Shown: positions 35,435 to 44,729 of the stretch, one piece after another
Position numbering within the stretch: the stretch's first letter is position 1
How the letters are laid out: every line of letters begins with the position of its first letter
Assembly (NCBI RefSeq): GCF_001921745.1
Contig: NZ_MRYA01000002.1
Coordinates: 62,001-126,000, forward strand
Length of the DNA stretch: 64,000 nt
Origin: Psychrobacter sp. Cmf 22.2
GTDB taxonomy: Bacteria; Pseudomonadota; Gammaproteobacteria; Pseudomonadales; Moraxellaceae
Direction: 5' to 3'
Notes under the pieces: generated by a model
Told to the model about the DNA's origin: nothing
The model's database searches: none
What the model saw: only the letters and a program-made list of their open reading frames with translations
Made by a program: the position numbers and the translations under genes

Positions 35435-36163
35435 TTAAGCGGTGGCTGTCGTTGCTGTGCTAGCAGATTCATCACTAGCAGGTTCAGTACTAGCAGGCTG
35501 GATTTGCACCACATGCTGCACAAAGATACCCGGTGTAATAACATGCTCAGGATCAAGCTCACCAAGATCTACCGTTTCAGAGACTTGAGCGATAGTTACA
35601 TCAGCTGCCATTGCCATGATTGGACCGAAGTTACGTGCAGACTTGCGATAGACTAGGTTGCCCCAGCGATCGCCTTTAGATGCTTTGATTAAGGCAAAAT
35701 CCGCCTTGAGCGGATATTCTAAAACATAGTCTTTACCATCGATATGACGAGTCTCTTTGCCTTCTGCGAGCAAAGTACCAAAGCCTGTTGGCGTATATAC
35801 CGCGCCGAGTCCCATACCTGCAGCTTGAATACGACAAGCCAAATTGCCTTGTGGTACTAGCTCCAGCTCAATCTTGCCAGCATGATAAAGCTCATCAAAT
35901 ACCCAAGAGTCCGATTGACGCGGGAAAGAGCAAATGATTTTACGCACAGCGCCTGTTTTTAAGAGCTTGGCAAGGCCATGGTCGCCGTTACCAGCATTAT
36001 TATTAATGATGACCAAATCCTTTACGCCCAGATTAATCAGCCCATCGATGAGCTCAGCTGGTTGCCCTGCAGTACCGAAGCCACCAATCATGATGGTAGC
36101 GCCGTCTTTAATTTGGCTAAGTACGTCAGTTATACTTTTATCCGCTTTATTAATCATATTCAT
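35435..36163 (-). CDS. pcaI: 3-oxoadipate CoA-transferase, alpha subunit
   Basis: A 242-residue SCOT-family A subunit, with the CoA-binding segment GGFGTAGQPAELIDGL near the N terminus and CSFPRQSD in the middle. The last 20 or so residues are a low-complexity Ala/Ser/Thr/Glu/Pro tail built from a 15-base tandem repeat (35460-35504), which is not part of the usual fold. It forms the heteromer with PcaJ. Also called catI. Confidence 0.93.
   Translation of the reverse strand: MNMINKADKSITDVLSQIKDGATIMIGGFGTAGQPAELIDGLINLGVKDLVIINNNAGNGDHGLAKLLKTGAVRKIICSFPRQSDSWVFDELYHAGKIELELVPQGNLACRIQAAGMGLGAVYTPTGFGTLLAEGKETRHIDGKDYVLEYPLKADFALIKASKGDRWGNLVYRKSARNFGPIMAMAADVTIAQVSETVDLGELDPEHVITPGIFVQHVVQIQPASTEPASDESASTATTATA
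35460..35504 (-). repeat. In-frame 15-bp tandem repeat encoding the PcaI C-terminal tail
   Basis: Three units begin CTAGCAG at 35460, 35475 and 35490. They encode Pro/Ala-Ser-Thr/Asp-Glu type pentads inside pcaI. Confidence 0.8.
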
Positions 36164-36306
36164 ATCCTATGAAAAGTAATATTAGAAATCGTTTCTGCTG
36201 TGATATTTATTAGTGCTTTAATAATTGAAATGCTTTAGAAATTTAAATAGTTCAGATTGTTTGTTGGTAATTGTTTTAAACCATAAAGATTTTACAGTCA
36301 GGCTTA

Positions 36307-37500
36307 TTAAGCAAATGACAATAAACGTTTTTTGTTTAACACATAATAGGCAATCATGCCGATAAGAATACCCCAGAATACAGAACTAAGACCTAAAAAA
36401 CTCATGCCGGATGCTGTCGCCAAAAAAGTAATCAAAGCGGCATCCCTTTGTTCGTCATCTTTCATGGCCATAGTAATGTTGGCAGAGATAGCGCCGATAA
36501 GTGCAAGACCGGCCAGTGCCGCGACCAATTCTTTTGGCAATAAGCTAAATACCATCACAATACTACCAGCAAATAGACCACCCAAGAGATAAAAAATACC
36601 ATTGGCTACTCCAGCGATATAGCGTTTTTCCTTTAGCTCGTGCGCATCTTTGCCTGTACATAAGGCAGCGGTGATGGCTGCAAGTACGATTGTGATGCCG
36701 CCAACACAGGCAACCGCTAATGAGGCGAGGCTTGCGATACTGACAATAGGCTTGGCTGGCGTGTCGTAGCCGCTAAGATTTAAGATAGCCATACCGGGTA
36801 AAAATTGTCCAGTTAAGCTGACAAGGATAAGAGGGATAGCTAGGTTAAAGGTGGCATTCCATGACCATTCAGGCCAGATAAGCGTCGGTATGGTGATGGC
36901 TAAATTCATATCGACAGGATTCATCTTGCCGAATATGACACTCAGAATAACCCCACAAAACAATACCCAAATCATGGTGTAGCGCGGTGAAAAACGCTTG
37001 GCAAATAGATAGCAACCAAGCATGCTAAAGACGATAACTGGCATGGTATCAGTGGCGACAAATAACTCTAAGCCAAATTGAAACAAAATGCCAGCCATCA
37101 TGCCAGCAGCAATGCCATTCGGAATCCATTGTAAAATCTTGTCAAATGAGCCGGTGGCACCGACCAAAAATATCACAATCGCTGAGATAATATAAGCGGA
37201 TATCGCCTCATTAATACTCATCTCTGGAAATACGGTCACCAGTAGAGCCGTACCGGGTGCTGACCACGCGGTGATGATAGGCGTTTTGTATTTAATAGAT
37301 AGGAAGATACCAGATACGGCGGCGCCAATTGAGACACCCCAAATCCAAGAGGCCATCATGGCTTCTGAGACTTGCGCCGCCTGCGCTGCCTGAAAAAAGA
37401 TAATCAAAGGTCCAGCATAAGAGATAAGGACGGCCAGAAACCCTGCAACGGACGCGGAGAGCGACCAGTCTTCTTTCAAGGTTTGAATTACAGTTGCCAT
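36307..37500 (-). CDS. benE: Benzoate/H+ symporter BenE
   Basis: A 397-residue, 11-12 helix BenE-family permease. The start at 37500 (MATVIQTLKEDWSLS) is chosen because AGGAAG lies 6-7 bases upstream. Family features include ITAWSAPGTALL, GIAAGMMAGILFQFG and KDAHELKEKRYIAGVANG. It imports benzoate at the inner membrane and lies between benD and pcaI, in keeping with the benABCDE order of Acinetobacter. A second uptake system, the MFS symporter, ends the cluster. Confidence 0.93.
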   Translation of the reverse strand: MATVIQTLKEDWSLSASVAGFLAVLISYAGPLIIFFQAAQAAQVSEAMMASWIWGVSIGAAVSGIFLSIKYKTPIITAWSAPGTALLVTVFPEMSINEAISAYIISAIVIFLVGATGSFDKILQWIPNGIAAGMMAGILFQFGLELFVATDTMPVIVFSMLGCYLFAKRFSPRYTMIWVLFCGVILSVIFGKMNPVDMNLAITIPTLIWPEWSWNATFNLAIPLILVSLTGQFLPGMAILNLSGYDTPAKPIVSIASLASLAVACVGGITIVLAAITAALCTGKDAHELKEKRYIAGVANGIFYLLGGLFAGSIVMVFSLLPKELVAALAGLALIGAISANITMAMKDDEQRDAALITFLATASGMSFLGLSSVFWGILIGMIAYYVLNKKRLLSFA

Positions 37501-37563
37501 ATTGCTTCCTTGCAAATCAGCACTAGTCATAACATAGTCTGTTCAAAAAAAAGATACGTTTAA

Positions 37564-37600
37564 TACTGGTATAAATTTTCCTCGCTTGCTGTGCGCTTAG
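37564..37600 (+). repeat. Covarying palindromic repeat, copy F (left half only)
   Basis: TACTGGTATAAATTTTCC through CTCGCTTGCTGTGCGCTTAGCC matches the left half of the family; the right half is absent. The sequence runs directly into the benD 3' end, and the TTA at 37597-37599 is the benD stop codon on the minus strand. Confidence 0.8.
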
Positions 37601-38376
37601 CCCTCGTCACCGCCACCCACAGGAATGGTGCTACCAGTGATATATGACGATTCATCTGACGCCAAAAATGCAATGGCATTGACTTGCTCATCTATCGTAC
37701 CGTAGCGTTTCATAAAGGTGCGGTCAATGGTCTGGTCAACGACTGCATTCATCCATGATTTTTCATCATCAGTTAAAGGCTTTGCGTTACGTGGAATCTT
37801 TCGGGGTGGCGCTTTTGTGCCACCAGTCGCCACTGCATTCACTCGAATGCCATTATCTGCATACTCAAAAGCGAGCGATGCGGTCATGGCATTGACGCCG
37901 CCTTTTGATGCAGAATAGGGGATGCGATTGATACCGCGCGTCGCGATAGAAGACACATTGACGATAGTACCAGACTGCTGCTCAATCATCGTTGGTAATA
38001 CAGCGCGGCAACACCACAATGTCGGAAATAAGGAGCGACTGACTTCTTTATTAATCTCTTCTTCTGAGAAATTGACGAAAGGCTTCATCCATATCGCACC
38101 GCCGACATTATTGACCAGCACATCAATACGCCCATAAGTATCAAGCGCTTTATTAATAGCTTCTTGTGCACCTTGATAGGTCTTAAGATCAGCTTGGATG
38201 GTCGTCGCGTGTCCACCATTTGCAATGATTTCTGCCAACACGTCTTCTACTAAAGGTGAGAAGTCTGCCATGACTATCTTGCCGCCCTCGCTTGCTAAGC
38301 GTAAAGCAACCCCGCGACCGATACCTTGCGCAGCCCCCGTTACGATACATACTTTATTATCAAAGCGCTTACTCAT
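37597..38376 (-). CDS. benD: 1,6-dihydroxycyclohexa-2,4-diene-1-carboxylate dehydrogenase
   Basis: A 259-residue SDR that oxidises benzoate cis-diol to catechol with CO2 release. TGAAQGIGRG is the NAD motif, NNVGG replaces NNAG, and YSASKGGV is the active site. ILKPRN-like KAPPRKIPRNAKPL is typical for BenD/XylL. The stop codon lies in the remnant of a repeat element, so its extreme C terminus (VGGGDEG) may have been set by that insertion or by a deletion. It is flanked by repeat copies on both sides. Confidence 0.93.
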   Translation of the reverse strand: MSKRFDNKVCIVTGAAQGIGRGVALRLASEGGKIVMADFSPLVEDVLAEIIANGGHATTIQADLKTYQGAQEAINKALDTYGRIDVLVNNVGGAIWMKPFVNFSEEEINKEVSRSLFPTLWCCRAVLPTMIEQQSGTIVNVSSIATRGINRIPYSASKGGVNAMTASLAFEYADNGIRVNAVATGGTKAPPRKIPRNAKPLTDDEKSWMNAVVDQTIDRTFMKRYGTIDEQVNAIAFLASDESSYITGSTIPVGGGDEG

Positions 38377-38456
38377 TGCTATTCCTTAAAAACGAAACTG
38401 TATTTCTAGAGCATATCTGTATGTATTTAATTCAAATTAAATATACTAATTAGCAG

Positions 38457-38531
38457 GTGTTACTGGTAAAAACTTTCTTGCTTGCTGTGCCTACGCAGAC
38501 AGAGGCTGCAAAAATTTGTTGCCAGTAACAC
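38457..38531 (+). repeat. Covarying palindromic repeat, copy G
   Basis: GTGTTACTGG (38457-38466) pairs perfectly with CCAGTAACAC (38522-38531). The core is CTTTCTTGCTTGCTGTGC then GCAGACAGAGGCTGCAAAAA. It lies in the 218-base spacer between benC and benD, within the operon. Confidence 0.9.
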
Positions 38532-38594
38532 TTTGTCGGTTTCAATACGAATTGGCAGCACTATCAATTGCTATTAGTATTGGCTAATAATCTA

Positions 38595-39611
38595 CTACTG
38601 CTCACTAGGGGTGAATTTTTCATAATAAAAATTGCTAGGCTTTAAGCTGCTCGTATCCAACCAGTTACTGACAGCATCGACCATCGCTAAAGGACCACAC
38701 AGATAGACGTCGACATCACCATCATTTAACCAATCAGCTTCAACATGGCTTGTCACATAACCTTTGCGCTCATGGTTGCTGTCTTCGGTCGCCACGCACG
38801 TACGATAATCAAACCAAGCATGATTGCTTTTGACTTCTTCTAGTTTTTCAATCTCTATCAAATCAGCGTCATTGGTAACGCCATAAACCATCTTGACAGG
38901 GTGATGAGCGCCCGATACTTCTAAGCTCTTTAGCATCGATAAGAAAGGCGCGATACCGGTACCACCTGCCAAAAACAAGGTAGGGCGTACAAGGGGGCGC
39001 AAATAGAAACTACCAAACGGCCCTTCAAAATCAATATCTTGACCAATTTGTGCAATATCGGATAAAAAGGTGCTCATTTTGCCATTAGGAATATTACGGA
39101 CGACGAATTCGGCCTGCTTAGCACTAGGTACAGAGCTAAACGAGTAGGAGCGTGTCTCGCCAGAATCAGGAATGCTGATATTGACATACTGTCCTGGCAA
39201 AAATACTAGCGCATCTGGATTATCGACTTCGACGCCAAAATGAATGGTAGACTCCGAAAGCACGTTTAGCTGTTGTAGCTTACCTTTAAACACTGACTTG
39301 CCAACTTTGCAGGCTTCAGAGGAGGTCGGTACTTTGATAACGCAGTCGCTTTCAGGAATCATCTGACAGGTCAAAACATAGCCTTCTTTGGCCTCAGCTT
39401 CAGTCAGCGCTTCTTCGATATACATGTCAGGGTGCATATCGTAGCTGCCTGACTCACAATGACAGCGGCAAGTACCGCAAGCACCATCGAGACAGTCAAC
39501 AGGGATGTTATATTTTTGGCGGTAGGCCGCTTCGGCGACGGTTTCATCTGCTTCACATTTGATGAATCCTGTGACACCGTCTTCAAACTGTAGAGCAATA
39601 TTATATTCCAT
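38595..39611 (-). CDS. benC: Benzoate 1,2-dioxygenase electron transfer component
   Basis: A 338-residue NADH reductase. An N-terminal plant-type 2Fe-2S ferredoxin has Cys40, Cys45, Cys48 and Cys82 (DCLDGACGTCRC, YVLTCQM). Next come an FAD-binding domain with RSYSFSS and an NAD-binding domain with FLAGGTGIAPFLSML and VYLCGPLAMVDA. It transfers electrons from NADH to the BenAB oxygenase. Order A-B-C-D is conserved. Confidence 0.95.
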   Translation of the reverse strand: MEYNIALQFEDGVTGFIKCEADETVAEAAYRQKYNIPVDCLDGACGTCRCHCESGSYDMHPDMYIEEALTEAEAKEGYVLTCQMIPESDCVIKVPTSSEACKVGKSVFKGKLQQLNVLSESTIHFGVEVDNPDALVFLPGQYVNISIPDSGETRSYSFSSVPSAKQAEFVVRNIPNGKMSTFLSDIAQIGQDIDFEGPFGSFYLRPLVRPTLFLAGGTGIAPFLSMLKSLEVSGAHHPVKMVYGVTNDADLIEIEKLEEVKSNHAWFDYRTCVATEDSNHERKGYVTSHVEADWLNDGDVDVYLCGPLAMVDAVSNWLDTSSLKPSNFYYEKFTPSEQ

Positions 39612-39772
39612 GAGAAATATCCCTTTTCAACATATGGTTACTAACTAATCTAGCTGTACTTTAATCGGCTTATTGATAACGGCTGGTTGATAAAGGCTGG
39701 GCTATCAATGAGTCCGTTGTAGAAATTAACTGTGCATATTGGCTGGTAAGTATTACTAAGCACATGCAGAAT

Positions 39773-40270
39773 TTAGACGTGATACACATCCATAATTTGA
39801 TGCACATAATCATCTTTTAACACGACATATTTATCCAAAATCTTTGGGCTGTCTTGAGTCATGTCTATCTTGTACTTAGAAAACCCCCAATAAGTATTGG
39901 TCTCATGATAACGATAGGATTTATTAATCCAGTTAAAGCGGACACTAACGATGCCGTCGTTATCTTCAAGCAGCTCAATATTAGATAGGTTGTGCGTGGT
40001 ACGGGTATCAGGAATGGTTGCAGAAGAGCGCTCAGTCTCGACACGGAAAATGCGGTCTTCAAGGCCACGGCGATCAGGATAATAAATAAGTGATATCTCG
40101 CGTAGTGGGTCGCTTATCAGCTCGCCATCATCATCCCAGCTTGGCATCCAAAATGGGCAGTCTTCATCATAACAAGCGAGCCACTCGTCCCAGTTTTTTT
40201 CATCAAGCAATCGTGCTTCACGGTACAAAAACTGACGCACATCTTCGATGCTAACCGTTGCGTTTTTCAT
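39773..40270 (-). CDS. benB: Benzoate 1,2-dioxygenase small subunit
   Basis: A 165-residue ring-hydroxylating dioxygenase beta subunit with the conserved REARLLDEKNWDEWLACY start and RTTHNLSNIELLED core. The start at 40270 (MKNATVSI) is chosen because AAGGA lies 9 bases upstream; the frame extends 15 codons further without support. It shapes the alpha3-beta3 oxygenase and has no cofactor of its own. Confidence 0.94.
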   Translation of the reverse strand: MKNATVSIEDVRQFLYREARLLDEKNWDEWLACYDEDCPFWMPSWDDDGELISDPLREISLIYYPDRRGLEDRIFRVETERSSATIPDTRTTHNLSNIELLEDNDGIVSVRFNWINKSYRYHETNTYWGFSKYKIDMTQDSPKILDKYVVLKDDYVHQIMDVYHV

Positions 40271-40390
40271 TGTCGTAATCCTTTTATATTGGTGAGTCCT
40301 GACATGTTGCAGCAAATGACTGGCAGCATATTTAGCTTAAATACCTGCCTTTTGTTGCTTTAGATAAGTGTCTTATACATAGCGCTCATA

Positions 40391-41770
40391 TTATCCTGCG
40401 CCATGTAACTGCTGCTCTTGCTCTAGGGCTTTTTTCATCTCTTCATGCCAGTAGCGATGCTGTACAGTATATAAGCCTTCGTCTTCGGTCTTTGCTCCGC
40501 TCAATAAAGGTTTAAGATCAATGGCTTTTGCGCCTTCGTCAGCGCCTTCTATCCAATGCTCAGAGCCTCGGCACATATCATTCCATTCAAGTTTGATGCC
40601 GTTATAGCCTTCTTGGCATGAGCGGAATTCTTCTAAGTCATCTGGCGTTGCCATGCCAGTCACGTTAAAGAAGTCTTCATACTGACGAATGCGGCGAGTA
40701 CGTGCTTCATCGCTCTCACCTTTTGGTGCGATACACCAGATGGTGACTTCAGTCTTATCAACGGCTAAGGGACGTAGCATACGTATCTGTGAGCTGAACT
40801 GATCCATGATATAGACGTTTGGATATAGGCATAAGTTGCGCGAACGTCCAATCATCCAGTCAGCCATTGCTTCACCATATTGGGCAACATAATCATCGCG
40901 ATAGGCAAAGTTGGGACGATCTTGCGGGTTTTCCCATTGGGTCCACAGCAGTAGATGACCATTTTCAAAGGAATAGAATCCGCCACCTTGACGACCCCAT
41001 TTACCAGCGTTCATGGCTTTAATGTTGTCTTCTTTTACAGCTTCTTGCTCCTTACGGCGTGCCGTCGTAGCAGCATAGTTCCAATGTACGGCTGACACAT
41101 GGTAGCCATCAGCGCCATTTTCAGCTTGTAGCTTCCAGTTACCATCAAAGGTATAGGTTGAGGTACCGCGCAATACTTCTAGGCCTTCTGGTGATTGGTT
41201 GACAATCATATCAAGGATTTTGGTTGAGCCACCAAGCCAGTCTTCAATCGGTTCGACGTCATCATTAAGGCTCGCAAATAAGAAGCCTTTATAATTGGCA
41301 AGTTTGACTTGCTTTAGGTCATGTGAGCCATCTTTATTAAAGGCGTCAGGATAACCAGCGCCGCGCGGATCCTTAACTTTAAGCAGCTTACCTGAGTTGT
41401 TATAAGTCCAACCGTGGAAGGGGCATGTATAAGTGGCTTTGTTGCCTTTTTTATGACGACATAATTGAGCGCCGCGGTGAGAGCAGGCATTAATCATACA
41501 ATGCAGCTCACCTTCTTTATTACGGGCAACGATGACCGGCTGACGGCCGATGTATGTTGTATAGTAGTCGTTGTTATCAGGGATTTGAGTCTCATGAGCC
41601 AGATAAACCCAGTTGCTTTCAAAGATATGTTTCATCTCAAGCTCAAATAGCTCTTCGTTGGTAAAGGCGCTGCGATGTAGGCGATAAATCCCTTTTTCTG
41701 CATTCTCTTCTAAAAAATCGTCGATAGCAATATCTGATCCTTCAGGTATTAGATTAATACGCTCGCTCAT
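40391..41770 (-). CDS. benA: Benzoate 1,2-dioxygenase large subunit
   Basis: A 459-residue Rieske oxygenase alpha subunit. The Rieske 2Fe-2S ligands are Cys96, His98, Cys116 and His119 (CSHRG...CPFHGW). The mononuclear iron site includes His224 and His229 (GYHVSAVHW), preceded by the bridging Asp222. It dihydroxylates benzoate to the 1,2-cis-diol. [16 protein letters not shown] is typical for BenA/XylX. A palindrome in the 135-base spacer upstream may give it a promoter separate from catA. Confidence 0.95.
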   Translation of the reverse strand: MSERINLIPEGSDIAIDDFLEENAEKGIYRLHRSAFTNEELFELEMKHIFESNWVYLAHETQIPDNNDYYTTYIGRQPVIVARNKEGELHCMINACSHRGAQLCRHKKGNKATYTCPFHGWTYNNSGKLLKVKDPRGAGYPDAFNKDGSHDLKQVKLANYKGFLFASLNDDVEPIEDWLGGSTKILDMIVNQSPEGLEVLRGTSTYTFDGNWKLQAENGADGYHVSAVHWNYAATTARRKEQEAVKEDNIKAMNAGKWGRQGGGFYSFENGHLLLWTQWENPQDRPNFAYRDDYVAQYGEAMADWMIGRSRNLCLYPNVYIMDQFSSQIRMLRPLAVDKTEVTIWCIAPKGESDEARTRRIRQYEDFFNVTGMATPDDLEEFRSCQEGYNGIKLEWNDMCRGSEHWIEGADEGAKAIDLKPLLSGAKTEDEGLYTVQHRYWHEEMKKALEQEQQLHGAG

Positions 41771-41819
41771 GGCTGTCTTCCTTGTAAATAACGGTGTTAA
41801 ACGATGTTAGGGTATGACG

Positions 41820-41848
41820 CTTGATACGACAACTGTGTGTATATCAAG
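41820..41848. promoter_or_regulatory. Palindrome upstream of benA, operator candidate
   Basis: CTTGATA-N15-TATCAAG is a perfect 7-bp inverted repeat 50-78 bases upstream of the benA start. It contains ATAC-N11-GTAT, related to the ATAC-N7-GTAT boxes elsewhere in the cluster but with a longer spacer. Confidence 0.5.
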
Positions 41849-41905
41849 CGAAAATCTAAAAAATTTAAGAGCTAATAGGGTTTAATAGCTGGTATTTAAT
41901 AACAA

Positions 41906-42829
41906 CTAAGCTTGCGCGCGGCGGCGTTCAACTTCACTGCCTTGTACCGGCTCATCAATCTCTTTGACTAAATGAAAGTCAAAATCGATACTGGCATACG
42001 GCGCGTCCAATCCTTTTTCTTCTAGCTTGTCCGCGTCTTCAACCATCGTCACTTCTGGTACCAAACCTTCACGGCTAGCAAAGGCAAAGTCATCCCACAG
42101 ATATTCATCACCATCGATGTTAATCTGCGTGGTTACTTTACGATGACCATCAGCACTGGCAAAGAAGTGAATGTGGGCTGGGCGATGACCATGACGTCCG
42201 AGCGCGCTCAAGACTTTTTGGGTCATCCCTTCTGGCGGTACTGAGTACCCTAATGGGACGATACTGCGAAAAGCATAACGGCCGTTTTCATCGGTGATAA
42301 TGCTACGACGTAGGTTAAAGTGCGACTGCGACTCATCAAAGAAAGAGTAATTGCCTAAGCTATTGGCATGCCATACTTCAACCTTGGCATTTGGGATAGG
42401 GTTACCATCCTCGCCATAAACGTATCCTTGCATAAACAGCACCGTGCCATTGTCAAGATCAGTGCCATCATCTAAACGCGCAAAGCCTTTTTCTTCTGGC
42501 GCCCCAGCGACATAGAGTGGACCTTCGATGGTACGGACAGTACCACCGTCAAGACCCGCGGCTTTTAAGTCTTCTTCAATCATCAAATCCATAAAGTGAT
42601 CAAAACCCAGACCCGGTGAGAGTAGACCGGCTTCTTTGCCTAGATCGCCGATATATTCAACCCCCGCCCAATATTCATCTGCGGTGATGTTGAGATCATT
42701 AATGGTTTGCATGAGATCGGTTACGATGCGTAGGACGATTTCTTGTACGCGTGGATTGACTTGATCAGGAAAATCAATCTTGCCTTTGATGAACTGGTTG
42801 GCTAGCGCTTCAATTTGAGTACGTTCCAT
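41906..42829 (-). CDS. catA: Catechol 1,2-dioxygenase
   Basis: A 307-residue intradiol dioxygenase that cleaves catechol to cis,cis-muconate. Ferric iron ligands are Tyr161 (LGNYSFFD), Tyr195 (PLGYSVP), His219 and His221 (RPAHIHF). The N-terminal helical dimerisation domain is complete. It is placed between catC and benA, so the substrate is made by the genes directly downstream. Confidence 0.95.
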   Translation of the reverse strand: MERTQIEALANQFIKGKIDFPDQVNPRVQEIVLRIVTDLMQTINDLNITADEYWAGVEYIGDLGKEAGLLSPGLGFDHFMDLMIEEDLKAAGLDGGTVRTIEGPLYVAGAPEEKGFARLDDGTDLDNGTVLFMQGYVYGEDGNPIPNAKVEVWHANSLGNYSFFDESQSHFNLRRSIITDENGRYAFRSIVPLGYSVPPEGMTQKVLSALGRHGHRPAHIHFFASADGHRKVTTQINIDGDEYLWDDFAFASREGLVPEVTMVEDADKLEEKGLDAPYASIDFDFHLVKEIDEPVQGSEVERRRAQA

Positions 42830-42954
42830 GTCTCTCTCCTAGTTGGGGAATTATTTAAATAACTATGTAACTCATGAAAATGGTATCAAGTGATTTTACT
42901 CAATATGTTGGTACATCTAACAAGTAGTTTTACGGGTTTAGCTGTTATCAATTC

Positions 42955-43245
42955 TTAACTGTCATCACTGCGCACAGAAGAGGGATGACGCAACAAGGGC
43001 GTGACCTCAACTTTCATATACGGATAAAGGGGTAGCGACATCATGATGTCGTGTAGCTCTTCGTTGCTATCGACATCGAAGATACTAAAGTTAGAATACT
43101 CGCCTGCCAAACGCCAGATATGACGCCATTTGCCTTGCTCTTGTAGCTGTTGCGAGAGTGCCTTTTCGGTGGCTTTTAGCTCGTTAACCTTATCAGCATC
43201 CATATCTGTCGGTATCAAGACATCCATTCTCACGTGATATAACAT
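42955..43245 (-). CDS. catC: Muconolactone delta-isomerase
   Basis: A 96-residue protein of standard length that converts muconolactone to 3-oxoadipate enol-lactone. It begins MLYHVRMDVLIPTDMDADK and has GKWRHIWRLAGEYSNFSIFD and SLPLYPYMKVEVTPL, all typical for CatC. It follows catB by 78 bases. Confidence 0.95.
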   Translation of the reverse strand: MLYHVRMDVLIPTDMDADKVNELKATEKALSQQLQEQGKWRHIWRLAGEYSNFSIFDVDSNEELHDIMMSLPLYPYMKVEVTPLLRHPSSVRSDDS

Positions 43246-43323
43246 TGCTATTTCCTTATTAATTATTAATGAATAAATAAATTTAACTATATCGCTATCA
43301 TCTAATATTTATAGCTGCTGTGT

Positions 43324-44484
43324 TTAAGTTTCAGCAGGATATTTCTTTGACTCCGAAAGCTTGGGTAAGATGACGCCGCCTTGTTCGGCATAGTGATAGA
43401 CCTTGTCTTTATCGACTTCGATACCAAGTCCAGCGCCTGTCGGAACAGTTAAGCCAAAGGTTTGATAATCCAGTGGCTGTGCTAGCACATCATCCGTCAG
43501 TAAGAGTGGGCCAAAAAGCTCTGTATCGAAGTTTAAGCTAGGATAAGTCGAAAACACATGCGCCGATGCAGCGGTGCCGATAGGACCTTCTAGCATCGTG
43601 CCACCATACAGCTCAATACCAGCCAGATGTGCCATTTGGCCGATCAGACAAGCTGCTTTGAGTCCGCCTGCTTGATTGATCTTTACGGCAAAGACATCAG
43701 CACAGTGATTGGCAGCTAATTGAAAAGCGTTCTGTGGATCATGGACAATTTCATCTGCCATGATGGCTACATCAAAGCGCTCTTTTAAGCGTTTTAGACC
43801 CGCTTGATTGCGCATAGAGATAGGTTGCTCTATCAAATCAACGCCGCCCGCTTGCAGTAGGCCAATACCTTGCATCGCGTCAAGCTCCGTCCATGCTTGA
43901 TTGACATCGACCGTAATACGACAGTCAGGTAAGGCTTTTTTAATTGCCAATACGTGCGCCACATCATCAAGGATAGGGTTGCTGCCGATTTTTAATTTAA
44001 AGATGCGGTGTTTTTTTTGCTCGACCATTTGCTTGGCTTCGCTGATATCAGTTGCGGTATCACCGCTGGCAAGCGTCCAAGCGACTTCAATGCGATCACG
44101 TACGCGTCCACCGATGAGCTCGCTAACGGGTAGGTTTAGGCGTTTGCCTTCAATGTCGAGTAGGGCGGTTTCAATGGCGCATTTGGCAAAGCGGTTGCCA
44201 TTGATGTGTAGACTGAGCAGCTGCATGGCTTTTGCCGTGCTCGCTGGCTGCTCTTTTAGTAGCAGGGGGGTAAAGTAGGTATCAATATTAGTCTTGATAC
44301 TGTGAGGGCTTTCTTCAGCATAGCTTAGACCACCGATAGTGGTCGCTTCGCCCCAGCCTTCATAGCCATCTTCTGTTTGAATATGTACTAAGACTAATAC
44401 TTGCTCTCTCATGACCGTACAAGCAAGCTTATGCTCTCGAATCGTCGGTATCGGTACTAGCAAGGTGTTAATTGAGCGAATCAT
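43324..44484 (-). CDS. catB: Muconate cycloisomerase
   Basis: A 386-residue enolase-superfamily enzyme that lactonises cis,cis-muconate. The start at 44484 (MIRSINTLLVP) is chosen for AAGGAC 6 bases upstream. The base Lys is in FKLKIG, metal ligands are the Asp in VDVNQAW and the Glu and Asp residues in LIEQPIS and MADEIV, and the second Lys is in VFAVKINQAGGL. It is the first gene of the long cluster and is divergent from the LysR regulator. Confidence 0.94.
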   Translation of the reverse strand: MIRSINTLLVPIPTIREHKLACTVMREQVLVLVHIQTEDGYEGWGEATTIGGLSYAEESPHSIKTNIDTYFTPLLLKEQPASTAKAMQLLSLHINGNRFAKCAIETALLDIEGKRLNLPVSELIGGRVRDRIEVAWTLASGDTATDISEAKQMVEQKKHRIFKLKIGSNPILDDVAHVLAIKKALPDCRITVDVNQAWTELDAMQGIGLLQAGGVDLIEQPISMRNQAGLKRLKERFDVAIMADEIVHDPQNAFQLAANHCADVFAVKINQAGGLKAACLIGQMAHLAGIELYGGTMLEGPIGTAASAHVFSTYPSLNFDTELFGPLLLTDDVLAQPLDYQTFGLTVPTGAGLGIEVDKDKVYHYAEQGGVILPKLSESKKYPAET

Positions 44485-44598
44485 AGTTGTCCTTAACATA
44501 AGCGTTATCTTTAATTTATCAGTCGTACATCCTTATGCTTAATAAGAACTATAGATGCTAAATAAAGACATGTCTAAGACCTATTAAGTTCGTTTTTA

Positions 44599-44613
44599 AT
44601 ACCTTTTAGGTAT
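44599..44613. promoter_or_regulatory. CatM/BenM-type LysR operator between catB and catM
   Basis: ATAC-CTTTTAG-GTAT is a perfect ATAC-N7-GTAT dyad, the consensus established for Acinetobacter CatM and BenM. It lies almost in the middle of the 245-base divergent region. A further half-site, GGTAT, is at 44650-44654. Confidence 0.75.
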
Positions 44614-44729
44614 TTTATTGTTTAACCTTCATCATGTTATGTTCCCATAGGTATAAAGCTCACCCCCTATCATCAACTTTTAAAATGTTTATTTAAAACG
44701 CATTTATAGCCCAATCAAGGAAGAGAAAA

